Program-made: the position numbers and the translations under genes | Shown: positions 1 to 9,285 of the stretch, one piece after another | Numbering within the stretch: the stretch's first letter is position 1 | How the letters are laid out: each line of letters opens with the position of its first letter | From: Anaerofilum sp. | Lineage (GTDB): Bacteria > Bacillota > Clostridia > Oscillospirales > Ruminococcaceae | Assembly: GCA_020024115.1 (NCBI GenBank) | Contig: JAHHUF010000004.1 | Coordinates: 1 to 42,236 of the forward strand | DNA: 42,236 nt | Direction of reading: 5' to 3' | The notes under the pieces: generated by a model | Told to the model about the DNA's origin: nothing | Databases searched by the model: none | The model's input: only the letters and a program-made list of their open reading frames with translations

Positions 1-21
1 GTTTAGGATATTTATATCTCA

Positions 22-71
22 ATAAAAAATAGCCGAATTTCTCTGTTTTTTCACAAAAAAATTCGACTATT
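22..71 (-). terminator. Rho-independent terminator of the MATE gene
   Basis: Arms at 28-40 and 59-71 pair over 12 of 13 positions (one C/A mismatch), with an 18-nt loop. Read on the minus strand the stem is followed by a T-rich run (plus-strand A run at 23-28). It lies directly after the MATE stop codon. Confidence 0.8.
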
Positions 72-76
72 CGTTG

Positions 77-1441
77 TCATGATACGGATTTTTCTCGATT
101 TTCCAAAATTTTATTCATAGTGAGAAAATAAATCAAAATGCTTACAATCGGTGCAAAGATATCCGAAATGGGTTCTGCATAAAAAATTGCCTCTGCACCC
201 CATTTAACAGGCAGCACAAAAATAGCTACAAAATAGACAAATTTTCTCCAAAAAGAAAGGGGCAAGGAAATTTTCACCTTTCCAATGGCGGTGAATCCGT
301 CAACCACCTCATACTGAAGCCCCAAAGGAATAATTGCCAATGTACACACACCAATTGCCCACACTGCTTTGTCTGCCAGCACAGGGTCTTGTGTAAACAA
401 ACGAACAAACAATGGGCCTGCCAAACGCGCCATCACAAACATAATTGCAGTGTATCCCATACACATTACCATAATATATTTTTGTGCTTTACGCACACGC
501 TCAGTCTGCCTTGCACCATAGTTATAGCCTAAAATTGTCTGTGTTCCGCCACTGATTCCACCCAACGGCATAGTAACAACCAACATAAAACTTTGAACAA
601 TGGTTGCACAGGTAATCAGCATATCGCCATTTTCTGCACCGCCATACTTTTGCAGCAATGTGTTCATAACAATAATCATCAGGTTGTCCATTGCAATAAT
701 GATAAACGGGGTAAAGCCCATTGCAATAATCTTGGCAATAATTTTAATGTCATATCCGCCAAATGTGATGCGAACTGGAACAAAATAACTGAACAAAAAC
801 CGCAAAACATAGGCAGCACTTGCCATTTGCGAAATAACAGTTGCTAATGCGCCACCTGTAACCCCCATATTAAACCCAAAAATAAAAATGGGGTCAAGGA
901 TAATGTTTAGGGCTGCACCCAAAACGACCGACTTCATGCCCACTTTTGCAAAGCCTTGGCAGATTACAAACTGATTCATTCCATTTGCTATCAAAGCAAA
1001 CAGTGTGCCGCAAAGATAGGTTGTAAAATAAGAGTTTGCATAGGGGTAGGTGACATCACTGGCACCAAACAACATCAGCATCGGACGGCGCAAAGGAAGA
1101 ATAATGGCAACCAGCAAAACAGAAAGAACACAAATCATCATAAAACAGTTTGCAAGAATCTTTTTTGCTTTTTCCATATTTCCCTCGCCCATACTAATAC
1201 TCATCAAGGGCGAACCACCAATTCCCACCAAAAAAGCTGCCGAACCAACCATTGTGACGATGGGGCCGCAAACACCCACGCCAGCCAATGCCAAATTACC
1301 CACTTCAGGAATGTTTCCAATGTACATTCTGTCCACAATGCTATACAAAACACTCACAAACTGCCCCAGCATACTGGGAATAGCAATTCTCCAGACCAAT
1401 TGCCAAACATTGTCTTTTCCCAAATCGTTTTCTATCACCAT
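77..1441 (-). CDS. MATE family multidrug/toxin efflux transporter
   Basis: This is a 454-residue membrane protein of the MATE family (NorM/DinF type), which exports cationic drugs or metabolites in exchange for Na+ or H+ at the cytoplasmic membrane. About twelve hydrophobic segments are arranged as two similar halves. The N-terminal half begins with the typical IPSMLGQFVSVLYSIVDRMY stretch, and the second half contains the family-like GGTQTILGYNYGA. The open frame extends 53 codons further upstream, but the ATG at 1441 has an AAGGAG site 9 nt before it and gives the normal MATE length, so I use it. A perfect 11-bp hairpin lies upstream at 1528-1559, between this gene and the peptidoglycan-binding gene on the same strand. 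The substrate cannot be told from sequence. Confidence 0.93.
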   Translation of the reverse strand: MVIENDLGKDNVWQLVWRIAIPSMLGQFVSVLYSIVDRMYIGNIPEVGNLALAGVGVCGPIVTMVGSAAFLVGIGGSPLMSISMGEGNMEKAKKILANCFMMICVLSVLLVAIILPLRRPMLMLFGASDVTYPYANSYFTTYLCGTLFALIANGMNQFVICQGFAKVGMKSVVLGAALNIILDPIFIFGFNMGVTGGALATVISQMASAAYVLRFLFSYFVPVRITFGGYDIKIIAKIIAMGFTPFIIIAMDNLMIIVMNTLLQKYGGAENGDMLITCATIVQSFMLVVTMPLGGISGGTQTILGYNYGARQTERVRKAQKYIMVMCMGYTAIMFVMARLAGPLFVRLFTQDPVLADKAVWAIGVCTLAIIPLGLQYEVVDGFTAIGKVKISLPLSFWRKFVYFVAIFVLPVKWGAEAIFYAEPISDIFAPIVSILIYFLTMNKILENREKSVS

Positions 1442-1527
1442 ATACTTGTTCTCCTTTTCATTCTCCTTTGCAATCAAAAAATGCTTTTCACGGCCTATTT
1501 TAGCTTGTCTGTTTTCCATTGTAAAGG

Positions 1528-1559
1528 TTTGCCCAGAGTCTTGCAAGGCTCTGGGCAAA
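1528..1559. terminator. Perfect 11-bp hairpin, possible weak terminator
   Basis: Arms 1528-1538 and 1549-1559 are perfectly complementary around a 10-nt loop. It lies between two minus-strand genes. The run after the stem on the minus strand (CCTTTAC) is short of T, so termination would be weak; an mRNA-processing or stabilising hairpin is the alternative. Confidence 0.5.
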
Positions 1560-1612
1560 AATCGTGAAACCGCTTTTGTTTTGATGCTATTTTGCAACAA
1601 TTTTGTGTTTAT

Positions 1613-2392
1613 TTACAAAATAAGGTTGAATTCTGCTGCCAACCGCTGCCATGTGTTTGGTCCCACAATGCCATCAATTTGCAGTCCATAGGTTGCTTGA
1701 AATCCAACCACAGCTTCTTTGGTAATGGAGCCAAATTTTCCGTCAACAACAGGCATTGGGTAATTCAGTCCATGGGCTTTTTTTACCTCTCCAACATAGC
1801 TCTGGACACAGCGGACTGCATCACCGCTGGAGCCTTGCTGCAAAGAACTTCCTGGATAGGTGGGCGTGACTTTTTCAAGATTGCTCATTGATTGCGCCAT
1901 CAGCACATCGCTGAACTTATTCCATGTGTTTTTGCCCATCTGCCCATCAACGCTCAGACCGAACTGACGCTGGAGCACACGGACTGCCATTGTACTGTTG
2001 CTGCCAAAGATGCCATCTTGAGACAACTGAGGCTGTGCAGTGTAAACGGAGCGAAAACCGTTTTGCCCTCTCTGAAACCATTTAACACAACTGCCCAATG
2101 CACCCGAACGCATTACAATTCCTGCATAGGGTACTGGATTCTGCGGAAATCTTTGTGCATATTCGTTAATCAAAGAATTCCATGTGTTTCTGCCCACAAT
2201 TCCGTCAGGGGTCAATCCCCGTCTTGCCTGATAGGTGGTCACTGCCTGCTTTGTTCCTGAGCCATAAATTCCATCAACTGATGCACTAAAGCCCAGCCCG
2301 GTGAGCTCAGTTTGAATCAAAGCAACATCAACCCCTCTGGAACCTGTTTTCAAAATAATTCCTGGATAAGTTGGTAATATAATGGATGCCAT
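1613..2392 (-). CDS. Peptidoglycan-binding protein with three PG_binding_1 repeats
   Basis: This 259-residue protein consists of three tandem PG_binding_1-type modules of about 75-90 residues each. Each opens with Y-P/A-G and closes with a DG-x-x-G-x-NTW block: DGIVGRNTW, DGQMGKNTW and DGIVGPNTW. Such modules bind cell-wall peptidoglycan and usually sit beside a catalytic domain, but no hydrolase domain is present. I see no signal peptide, so export would need a non-classical route, or the protein may act inside the mother cell during sporulation (inference). The start is the ATG at 2392, 7 nt after AGGAGG; another in-frame ATG at 2398 abuts the Shine-Dalgarno and is unlikely. A good promoter (2480-2508) precedes it. 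Confidence 0.85.
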   Translation of the reverse strand: MASIILPTYPGIILKTGSRGVDVALIQTELTGLGFSASVDGIYGSGTKQAVTTYQARRGLTPDGIVGRNTWNSLINEYAQRFPQNPVPYAGIVMRSGALGSCVKWFQRGQNGFRSVYTAQPQLSQDGIFGSNSTMAVRVLQRQFGLSVDGQMGKNTWNKFSDVLMAQSMSNLEKVTPTYPGSSLQQGSSGDAVRCVQSYVGEVKKAHGLNYPMPVVDGKFGSITKEAVVGFQATYGLQIDGIVGPNTWQRLAAEFNLIL

Positions 2393-2479
2393 AGTCATCC
2401 CTCCTTCTCCATCATTGTATGTGGATGAAATTGGATTGGTGCTTATGCGTTGGATTGATATTTTATTTTTTTCAGCAGT

Positions 2480-2508
2480 ATGATATAATATTTGCCAAGA
2501 CAATGCAA
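2480..2508 (-). promoter_or_regulatory. Sigma-A-type promoter of the peptidoglycan-binding gene
   Basis: On the minus strand, TTGCAT (2508-2503), 17 nt, then TATCAT (2485-2480). It lies about 90 bp upstream of the ATG at 2392 in the divergent region shared with ymdB. Confidence 0.6.
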
Positions 2509-2592
2509 AATGTGTGCATAAAGAATCATTTTATGCTGTTAATTGTGCATTTTTAATTTTTGCAAAATCGTAAGTTTGGAGACCTATAAACT

Positions 2593-3354
2593 ATGAAAGT
2601 TCTTTGTATTGGCGATATTGTTGGATTGAATGGGTTAGAGTATCTTTGTGATGTTCTGCCTTCTTTAAAGCATCGGCTGAATGTTGATATTTGTATTGTA
2701 AATGGTGAAAATTCCGATTCCTGCGGACGGGGCATCACCCGCAATGGGGCTGAAGCAATGTTTTCTCATGGTGTTGACATTATCACCACTGGAAATCACT
2801 GTTTCCAACGCACCAAAGTCGAAACCTTTGAGGAGCAGGAGTTTTTGCTTTGCCCTGCCAACTATCCCTTTGTTTCCTCCCATGCTGGACGATGTGAAAT
2901 TGATTTGGGTAGAGCCAAAATGCAGGTAATCAACCTGTCAGGTGTTGCTTTTATGGAACCATTGGACAATCCCTTTGTTGTATTCGATTCTTTGTATGAT
3001 TCCAATTGCCGCTTTACAATTGTAGACTTTCATGCAGAATCTACCGCAGAAAAAAAAGCCTTTGCCTATTATGTTGCTGACCGTGCCAGTGCGGTATTTG
3101 GCACACACACCCATGTTCCCACTGCTGATGCCCGTATTTTGCCTGGTGGCTGTGGATATATCACCGATGTTGGAATGTGCGGCCCGGACGAAAGCGTCAT
3201 TGGTGTAGAGCCTGCTCAAGCCATTGAAAAGCAGCGTTGCCACACTCCTGTCCGCTTTACAGTTGCACAAGGAAAATGCAGCCTAAATGCTGTTTTATTC
3301 ACATTGGATAAGGCAACCGGTCGCTGTGTGGGTGTGGAGCAGATTTTAGCATAA
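2593..3354 (+). CDS. ymdB: YmdB family metallophosphoesterase (2',3'-cyclic nucleotide phosphodiesterase)
   Basis: This 253-residue protein belongs to the YmdB (TIGR00282) family of dinuclear-metal phosphodiesterases, which act on 2',3'-cAMP in Bacillus and affect sporulation and biofilm choice. Metal-ligand motifs are all visible: GDIVG with D8, NGEN with E39/N40, GNH with N68/H69, a downstream DFHAE histidine and the C-terminal GTHTHVPTAD pair. The length is close to the family norm of about 260. ATG 2593 has a GGAG site about 11 nt upstream. It heads the plus-strand run that continues into the lipoprotein, Gls24 and fakA genes. The enzyme is cytoplasmic. Its physiological substrate in this organism is not established by sequence. 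Confidence 0.92.
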   Translation: MKVLCIGDIVGLNGLEYLCDVLPSLKHRLNVDICIVNGENSDSCGRGITRNGAEAMFSHGVDIITTGNHCFQRTKVETFEEQEFLLCPANYPFVSSHAGRCEIDLGRAKMQVINLSGVAFMEPLDNPFVVFDSLYDSNCRFTIVDFHAESTAEKKAFAYYVADRASAVFGTHTHVPTADARILPGGCGYITDVGMCGPDESVIGVEPAQAIEKQRCHTPVRFTVAQGKCSLNAVLFTLDKATGRCVGVEQILA

Positions 3355-3384
3355 GGCAATTTTCATCCAAAAGGAGGGTTTTAT

Positions 3385-4935
3385 TTGCATTTTCGCTCTA
3401 TTATTCTGGCTGCTTTGATTTGTTTCAGTGCAGTGTTGGTGGGCTGTTCTGCTGATTCTTCCTCATTAGAACCTTCTGCCCCTTCTTCAAGCGAAACTTC
3501 TTCTCAAACAAATTCTGAAACAACTGTTCAAACCGATACTTTAAAAGTCGGATATTCCAAGCTGGAGGGATTCAACCCCTATGTAGTAAATGATGGGCTA
3601 GTGTTGCAGGCAAGCGGATTGGTCAGCGAAAAGCTGGTGGAAATCACCCCGGAAATGGGTGTGGAATATCGAATTGCTTCTTCCATCACCAGCAATGGTC
3701 TTTCTGCTGTAATTGAACTGCGAGAAGATGCTGTATTTGCAGACGGCACTCCTGTCACTGCACAGGATGTACTTGCCAGTTTGAATGCAGCACGCAGGTC
3801 TGTTACTTACGGAGCAGGTCTGGCACATATAACCGATGCACAAATACAAGAAAATCAAATTGCTGTCACCCTATCCCGTCCCGACAGCCTATTTGAGCGT
3901 ATGTGTGATATTCCTGTTTTGAAACAGGAGGATATTTCCTCCCCACAACCCACTTCCAGCGGTCGCTATATGTATAGCACTGACAACACTCTGGTGAAAA
4001 ATCCAGCCAGTCTTTTTGCAGAAGAAAATTCTCCTGCAACCATTCAACTGGTTGATATTGCAAATTTCGATGCCTTGGTGAGCGGACTTTCGGTGGGCAG
4101 TATCGACCTGTATGCCAGCACAAAAGAATCCATCACCACCTCTGCTTATACCAGCCGTTCTACTGGTTTCAACATGAATCATCTGGTATTCTTGGGGGTA
4201 AACAGTTCCTCCTCCGGATTTTTAGGGCAAGCGGGGGTACGCAATGCAATCAGCACTGCTTTGGACAGAGAAATTTTGTGCGAACGGGCGTATTATGGGG
4301 CAGCTTTGCCTGCAAGGGGTGCAATTCACCCTCTTTATTCCTGTGTGACTGGCAAGCAAACCCTTCCCACTTTATCCGACCTTTCCAAATCTGAACAACA
4401 AATGGAAGCCTTGGGCTACAAACGCTCCGCCGCAGATGGCTACTATCGGGATGCCGCAGGGCAGCGACCGCAAGTTCGGCTGCTGGTGTACAGCGACAGT
4501 GCTTTAAAGCGCAGTGCCGCAACCTTAATCAAAGAACAGCTAAACGACGCCGGATTTGTGGTTATTTTGGAAGAAACCGAAGATTTTGTCGGTGTTTATT
4601 CAGACAAAATTGCAAAAGGTGATTTTGACCTGTACATTGGGGAATTAAAGTTGTATAATAATATGGATATGAGTCCCTTTTTTGAAAAAGGGGCTGCCAG
4701 CTTCGGGATTGCTCAATCTCCTGAATTATTCGCCGCATACAATGCATTTGCCGCAAACAGCAATGAGGCAGAAGCGTTTGAAACCATTTTTTCGCAGCAG
4801 CTTCCTTGGATTCCATTGTGCTGGCGCAGTGGCACACTTGTGGTGAATAAACAGATAACGGGCATCATTCCCAGCTGTTCCAACATATTTTATTCTATGC
4901 AGTCCAACCTGCCTGCTTCTCAACCGCAGGCATAA
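3385..4935 (+). CDS. Peptide/nickel-type ABC solute-binding lipoprotein (SBP family 5)
   Basis: This 516-residue exported lipoprotein resembles family-5 solute-binding proteins (OppA/DppA/NikA), which capture oligopeptides or metal chelates outside the membrane for an ABC importer. It starts at TTG 3385, 7 nt after AAGGAGG. A short hydrophobic signal ends in LVGC with the lipidated Cys at about residue 21, followed by a Ser/Thr/Glu-rich linker. The mature part carries family features such as the N-terminal LKVGYSKLEGFNPY and VIELREDAVFADGTPVTAQDV. No permease or ATPase gene lies nearby, so it is an orphan binding protein that probably serves a transporter encoded elsewhere, or has another surface role. 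It sits 30 bp after ymdB. Confidence 0.88.
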   Translation: MHFRSIILAALICFSAVLVGCSADSSSLEPSAPSSSETSSQTNSETTVQTDTLKVGYSKLEGFNPYVVNDGLVLQASGLVSEKLVEITPEMGVEYRIASSITSNGLSAVIELREDAVFADGTPVTAQDVLASLNAARRSVTYGAGLAHITDAQIQENQIAVTLSRPDSLFERMCDIPVLKQEDISSPQPTSSGRYMYSTDNTLVKNPASLFAEENSPATIQLVDIANFDALVSGLSVGSIDLYASTKESITTSAYTSRSTGFNMNHLVFLGVNSSSSGFLGQAGVRNAISTALDREILCERAYYGAALPARGAIHPLYSCVTGKQTLPTLSDLSKSEQQMEALGYKRSAADGYYRDAAGQRPQVRLLVYSDSALKRSAATLIKEQLNDAGFVVILEETEDFVGVYSDKIAKGDFDLYIGELKLYNNMDMSPFFEKGAASFGIAQSPELFAAYNAFAANSNEAEAFETIFSQQLPWIPLCWRSGTLVVNKQITGIIPSCSNIFYSMQSNLPASQPQA

Positions 4936-4981
4936 AAATTCCGGCGAATGCCGTAAATCACATTGCAAGGAGTGAACCATT

Positions 4982-5335
4982 TTGATTAAGTTTCACAATA
5001 CTTTGGGAACCATCGGCATGACCAACGACTATTTCGCCGGTCTTGTCAATGCAGCAGCACAAAGCTGTTATGGTGTGGCAGCAATGGCACCATCCGGCAC
5101 AGCAGATAATCTCAAGAGCCTTGTGCTTGGCAGTAATTTCCCTGAAAAGGGTGTACATGTTACCAGCGAAAACGGAAAACTGGTGATTGAACTGCATATC
5201 AAAGTTGCATACGGCTTAAACATTGCTGCAATTGTAAAAAGCATCAGCCATAAGGTTCGCTATATTGTAGAAAGCGCAACAGGTCTGTCTGTTGCACGCA
5301 TTGATGTGGCAGTCGATGACATTCTGACTGACTGA
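4982..5335 (+). CDS. Asp23/Gls24 family protein (YloU-like)
   Basis: This is a 117-residue Asp23/Gls24 (DUF322) family protein. Members in Firmicutes are small, abundant cytoplasmic or membrane-associated proteins linked to envelope stress. The core GKLVIELHIKVAYGLNIAAI followed by a helix with VRYIVESATGLSVARIDVAV matches the family. The start is TTG 4982, with AAGGAG 9 nt upstream. The gene lies 42 bp before fakA; the same pairing (yloU-yloV) is seen in Bacillus, which supports a shared transcript. The biochemical function is not known. Confidence 0.9.
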   Translation: MIKFHNTLGTIGMTNDYFAGLVNAAAQSCYGVAAMAPSGTADNLKSLVLGSNFPEKGVHVTSENGKLVIELHIKVAYGLNIAAIVKSISHKVRYIVESATGLSVARIDVAVDDILTD

Positions 5336-5377
5336 GTTACATCCCAAAAATGTATTTTTCTTTGAGGTGAAAAACTG

Positions 5378-7078
5378 ATGATTACAGGTAAAATTTTAAG
5401 AGACGCCATGATTTCAGGCACAAATAATATTGCAAATCAGCGTGCCCATGTTGATGAATTGAATGTATTCCCCGTTCCTGATGGTGACACCGGCACCAAT
5501 ATGAGCATGACTGTGGGTGCTGCTGGCAGAGAGCTTGCTGCTTTGAGCGATGATTGCTCGGTTGAAGATGCTGCTTCGGTTGCTGCGTCCGCAATGTTGC
5601 GTGGTGCACGCGGAAACTCTGGTGTTATTACCAGCTTGTTGTTCCGCGGGTTCTCCAAAGCACTTGCCGGCAAATCCAAGGCGTCTGCTGCTGACATTGT
5701 AGCAGCGTTGCAAAAGGGTGTTGAAGGCGCTTACAAGGCTGTTATGAAACCCACCGAAGGCACTATTCTGACCGTTGCCCGCCTTGCTGCCGAAGCCGCT
5801 GCTGAAACTCAAACCGAAGATGTTCTCGAGCTGTGGAATGTTATTCTGGATGCTGCACAAAAAGCATTGGATAACACTCCCAATCAGTTGCCTGTTCTGA
5901 AAAAGGCTGGCGTTGTAGATGCGGGTGGTCAAGGTCTTGTGATTATCTTCAAAGGTATGGGCAAGGTATTTGCCGGTGAAGATATGGTGCAAAATGAAGA
6001 TGTTCCTGCCTCCAAAGCAAAGCTGTCCAGTGATGCAGCCGGAAAAGGGGTATTCTCAGATGACTTGATGAAGGTTGAGGACATCACCAACGGATACTGC
6101 ACACAGTTCCTTGTAAACAAAAACGACAGCAATGTAAGTGTAGAAAAACTGCGTGCTTTTGCAGAAAGCAATGGTGACTCGGTTGTCTGCATTGATGATG
6201 ATGATGTCATCAACCTGCATGTTCATACTGCTGACCCTGGCAAAATTTTGTCTGAGGCTATCAAGTACGGCTATCTGACCAACTTCAAGATTGAAAATAT
6301 GCACGAGCAATTCTTGGCACGCCAAAAACAGGGCGAAGGCTTGAAAAAGCAAGCTGAGGCAGAGGCCGCACAGGAACAAAAAGCAAGCGAGTTTGTATAT
6401 GCTGCGGTTGACCCCGAGCGTCCCTATGGCTTTGTTGCTATCGCTGCCGGGGAAGGTTTGAAGGATATTTTTGGCGATTTGGGCGCAGATGCCGTTGTAT
6501 CTGGCGGTCAGACCATGAACCCCTCTACTGAAGATATTGTAAGTGCTGTACATAGTGTACCTGCACAGACCGTTTTTGTTCTACCAAATAACAAAAATAT
6601 CATTATGGCTGCTGAAATGGCACAAAAAATTGCAGACCGCCGTATTGTAGTGCTGCCTACCCGCACAATTCCACAAGGAATTACTGCAATGTTGAATTTT
6701 GACCCTGATGCAGCGGTGGATGCAAACACCATCAACATGATGCAGGCTGCTGAACAGGTAAACACTGGTTTGATTACCTTTGCTGCACGCAACAGTGATT
6801 TTGATGGCAAAAAAATCAAACAGGGTGAAATTCTTGCTTTGGAAAACGGCAAACTGGTGGCAACCGGCACCGACATCACCAAAACCGCATACCGTTTGGC
6901 ACGCAGTATGTGCAAAAAGGACACCAATTTTGTGACTGTTATTTCGGGCTGTGACATTGACAGCAGCGATGCAGAACGCACCACTGAACTGATTCGCAGC
7001 AAAATTCCCGCAGGAATCGAAGTTAGCCATTTGAACGGTGGTCAGCCTGTTTATTACTACATCATCAGTGTGGAATAA
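5378..7078 (+). CDS. fakA: Fatty acid kinase catalytic subunit FakA (DAK2/YloV)
   Basis: This 566-residue protein has the FakA/YloV architecture: an N-terminal DhaL-like (DAK2) ATP-binding domain, a middle domain and a C-terminal DegV-like half. It phosphorylates exogenous fatty acids bound to a FakB (DegV) partner so that acyl phosphate enters phospholipid synthesis. The Mg-ATP motif VFPVPDGDTGTNM, with D35 and D37, and RGARGNSGVI are present. A Glu/Gln/Ala-rich linker lies near residues 312-334. ATG 5378 follows GAGGTG by 8 nt. No fakB gene lies in the window. The transcript ends at the strong hairpin 7092-7121. Confidence 0.93.
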   Translation: MITGKILRDAMISGTNNIANQRAHVDELNVFPVPDGDTGTNMSMTVGAAGRELAALSDDCSVEDAASVAASAMLRGARGNSGVITSLLFRGFSKALAGKSKASAADIVAALQKGVEGAYKAVMKPTEGTILTVARLAAEAAAETQTEDVLELWNVILDAAQKALDNTPNQLPVLKKAGVVDAGGQGLVIIFKGMGKVFAGEDMVQNEDVPASKAKLSSDAAGKGVFSDDLMKVEDITNGYCTQFLVNKNDSNVSVEKLRAFAESNGDSVVCIDDDDVINLHVHTADPGKILSEAIKYGYLTNFKIENMHEQFLARQKQGEGLKKQAEAEAAQEQKASEFVYAAVDPERPYGFVAIAAGEGLKDIFGDLGADAVVSGGQTMNPSTEDIVSAVHSVPAQTVFVLPNNKNIIMAAEMAQKIADRRIVVLPTRTIPQGITAMLNFDPDAAVDANTINMMQAAEQVNTGLITFAARNSDFDGKKIKQGEILALENGKLVATGTDITKTAYRLARSMCKKDTNFVTVISGCDIDSSDAERTTELIRSKIPAGIEVSHLNGGQPVYYYIISVE

Positions 7079-7091
7079 AACAATATAATCC

Positions 7092-7121
7092 AAAAGCACC
7101 ACAAAATGTGGTGCTTTTGTT
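7092..7121 (+). terminator. Rho-independent terminator after fakA
   Basis: A perfect 12-bp stem (7092-7103 with 7107-7118) and a 3-nt loop are followed by TTTTGTTG. It separates fakA from recG. Confidence 0.9.
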
Positions 7122-7198
7122 GTCTTGCGCCTTTTAGCTGCAATTTGTTTCATTCTGTTTAAAAGCCGCTTTGTTTTGATGAATTTTCCCGCTTTTTT

Positions 7199-7207
7199 TG
7201 CTATAAT
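7199..7207 (+). promoter_or_regulatory. Extended -10 promoter of recG
   Basis: TGC-TATAAT (7199-7207), an extended -10 element 45 nt before the recG ATG and downstream of the fakA terminator. No good -35 is seen at the usual distance. Confidence 0.5.
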
Positions 7208-7251
7208 TAAAAAAAGAGTATTGTTTGGATTTTGAAAAAGGAGTTTTTTAC

Positions 7252-9285
7252 ATGAATCTTTCCACCCCTATTCAATATGTAAAAGGCATTGGGCCAAAAA
7301 CTGCCGAACGATTCCATCGGCTTGATGTGGAAACAGTCGGAGATTTGCTTTGCCTGTATCCAAGGGATTATGTGGATTACTCGCATCCTTCCACAGTTGC
7401 AACTGCACCTTTTGAGGGAAACTGTGTAGTTCGTGCTGAAATATATTCCAAACAAGGGGAAACCCGTGTCAAAGGCGGCAAAAAAATGACCAAAGTTATG
7501 GCAGGTGATTCCTCAGCCATGCTGGAGTTGATTTGGTTCAACAATCCATATATTGCCGAAAAGCTGGTGGTTGGACAGGAATATTTGTTTTTTGGAAAAG
7601 CAGGTGGAAACTTAGATAAACGAGTGATGATTGCCCCTGTTATGCACCCTTTGACCGGCGCTCCACCCATCACCCCCATTTACCCTCAGACCGAGGGCAT
7701 CAATTCAACTTTTATCGGACGCTGTGTGTCAATGATTCTGAGTGAACTGGAAGAAGAAATCCCAGAACCATTGCCTCTTGAAATGCTTCAGCGTTACCGT
7801 CTGCTATCCAAAAAAACCTCTGTTCATGCCATTCATTTCCCTGCCTCATTGGAGCAAGCAATGGCTGCACGCAGGCGGCTCATTTTTGAAGAATTGCTGG
7901 TATTGCAATTGGGTCTTTTGTTGCTTCGCAGCCGTGACAAACAAACCACTGCCCCTGTAATGAAACCAATCGACCCCACCCCTTTCTTTGATTCTCTGCC
8001 TTTTCGTCCCACCAACGCACAGCAGCGTGCCTGTGAGGAAATTTTGCAAGACCTGACACAAAAAACGCCAATGAATCGGCTTTTACAAGGTGATGTTGGC
8101 AGCGGCAAAACTCTTGTGGCGGCTGCCGCTGTTTATGTAGCATTTCAAAACGGCTTTCAAAGTGTCTTGATGGCTCCCACCGAAATTTTGGCACGACAGC
8201 ACGCCTCCACCTTAGAAAAAATGCTCAGCCCTTTTGGTGTGCAAACTGCCTTGCTGACAGGTGGAATGCGTGTGGCTGCAAAACGAGAAACACTGGCAGC
8301 CATTGCAGAGGGCAATGCCCATTTGATTGTGGGAACCCATGCAGTTTTGTCAGATGGTGTGCAATTTTCCAATCTGGGAGTTGCCATCACAGATGAACAG
8401 CATCGGTTTGGTGTGCAGCAGCGTCAAACACTTGCCCGAAAAGGGCAGACACCTCATATATTGGTCATGAGTGCCACTCCCATTCCCCGCACGCTGGCTT
8501 TGTTGATGTATGGTGATTTGGATATTTCCATTTTGGATGAACTCCCTCCGGGACGAACCCCTGTCAAAACCCTTGCAATCACCTCCAAAAAGCGAGGAGA
8601 TATGTTTCAATTTTTGGAAGAACAAATTGAAACAGGCAGACAGGTTTACTTGGTCTGTCCCTTAATTGAGGAAAGTGAACGCACTTCTGCTGAAATGAAA
8701 TCAGTCAAAAGTTATCTGGAAGATGTGGTGCGTCCTCTGCTGTCAAACTATCGCATTGGTTTGATGCACGGCAAGCTAAAACCAAAAGAAAAAGAGGCAG
8801 TCATGCAGGAATTTAAAGAGGGTTTACTGGATGTTTTGGTTTCCACCACCGTGATTGAGGTTGGGGTGGATGTTCCAAACGCAACTGTTATGGTGATTGA
8901 AAACGCAGAACGCTATGGTTTGTCTGCACTGCATCAATTGCGTGGGCGGGTAGGACGAGGTGGCGGTGAAAGCTGGTGCATTCTTGTCAGTGACCATACA
9001 GGGGACGCTGTGCAACAGCGACTGCGGTTTTTGTGCAGCACTACCGATGGTTTTGAAATTGCCCGTTATGATTTGGAAAATCGTGGGCCCGGTGATTTTT
9101 TCGGCAAGCGTCAGCATGGACTGCCTGCTTTGAAGCTGGCTGATTTGATGACCGATACCCGCGCATTAAAAGCAGCACAAAAAGATGCTTTGGAAATTTT
9201 TTCAAACGACCCCCGTTTAGACAACTATCCTGTCCTAGCCGATGAGGTGCAGCAGCTATTTGAACAAAATACATCCATGAACTAA
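7252..9285 (+). CDS. recG: ATP-dependent DNA helicase RecG
   Basis: This 677-residue protein is RecG, a monomeric superfamily-2 helicase that remodels stalled replication forks and branch-migrates Holliday junctions. An N-terminal OB-fold wedge region precedes the helicase core, which has Walker A GDVGSGKT (about residue 280), the DEQH-box TDEQHRFG (about 380), MSATPIPRTLAL, TVIEVGVDVPNA and the QLRGRVGRG motif VI, then the TRG/C-terminal domain. Length is typical. The frame runs nine codons further upstream from a TTG, but ATG 7252 has AAGGAG about 9 nt before it and is preferred. The position after yloU/yloV-like genes is conserved in Firmicutes. Confidence 0.96.
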   Translation: MNLSTPIQYVKGIGPKTAERFHRLDVETVGDLLCLYPRDYVDYSHPSTVATAPFEGNCVVRAEIYSKQGETRVKGGKKMTKVMAGDSSAMLELIWFNNPYIAEKLVVGQEYLFFGKAGGNLDKRVMIAPVMHPLTGAPPITPIYPQTEGINSTFIGRCVSMILSELEEEIPEPLPLEMLQRYRLLSKKTSVHAIHFPASLEQAMAARRRLIFEELLVLQLGLLLLRSRDKQTTAPVMKPIDPTPFFDSLPFRPTNAQQRACEEILQDLTQKTPMNRLLQGDVGSGKTLVAAAAVYVAFQNGFQSVLMAPTEILARQHASTLEKMLSPFGVQTALLTGGMRVAAKRETLAAIAEGNAHLIVGTHAVLSDGVQFSNLGVAITDEQHRFGVQQRQTLARKGQTPHILVMSATPIPRTLALLMYGDLDISILDELPPGRTPVKTLAITSKKRGDMFQFLEEQIETGRQVYLVCPLIEESERTSAEMKSVKSYLEDVVRPLLSNYRIGLMHGKLKPKEKEAVMQEFKEGLLDVLVSTTVIEVGVDVPNATVMVIENAERYGLSALHQLRGRVGRGGGESWCILVSDHTGDAVQQRLRFLCSTTDGFEIARYDLENRGPGDFFGKRQHGLPALKLADLMTDTRALKAAQKDALEIFSNDPRLDNYPVLADEVQQLFEQNTSMN

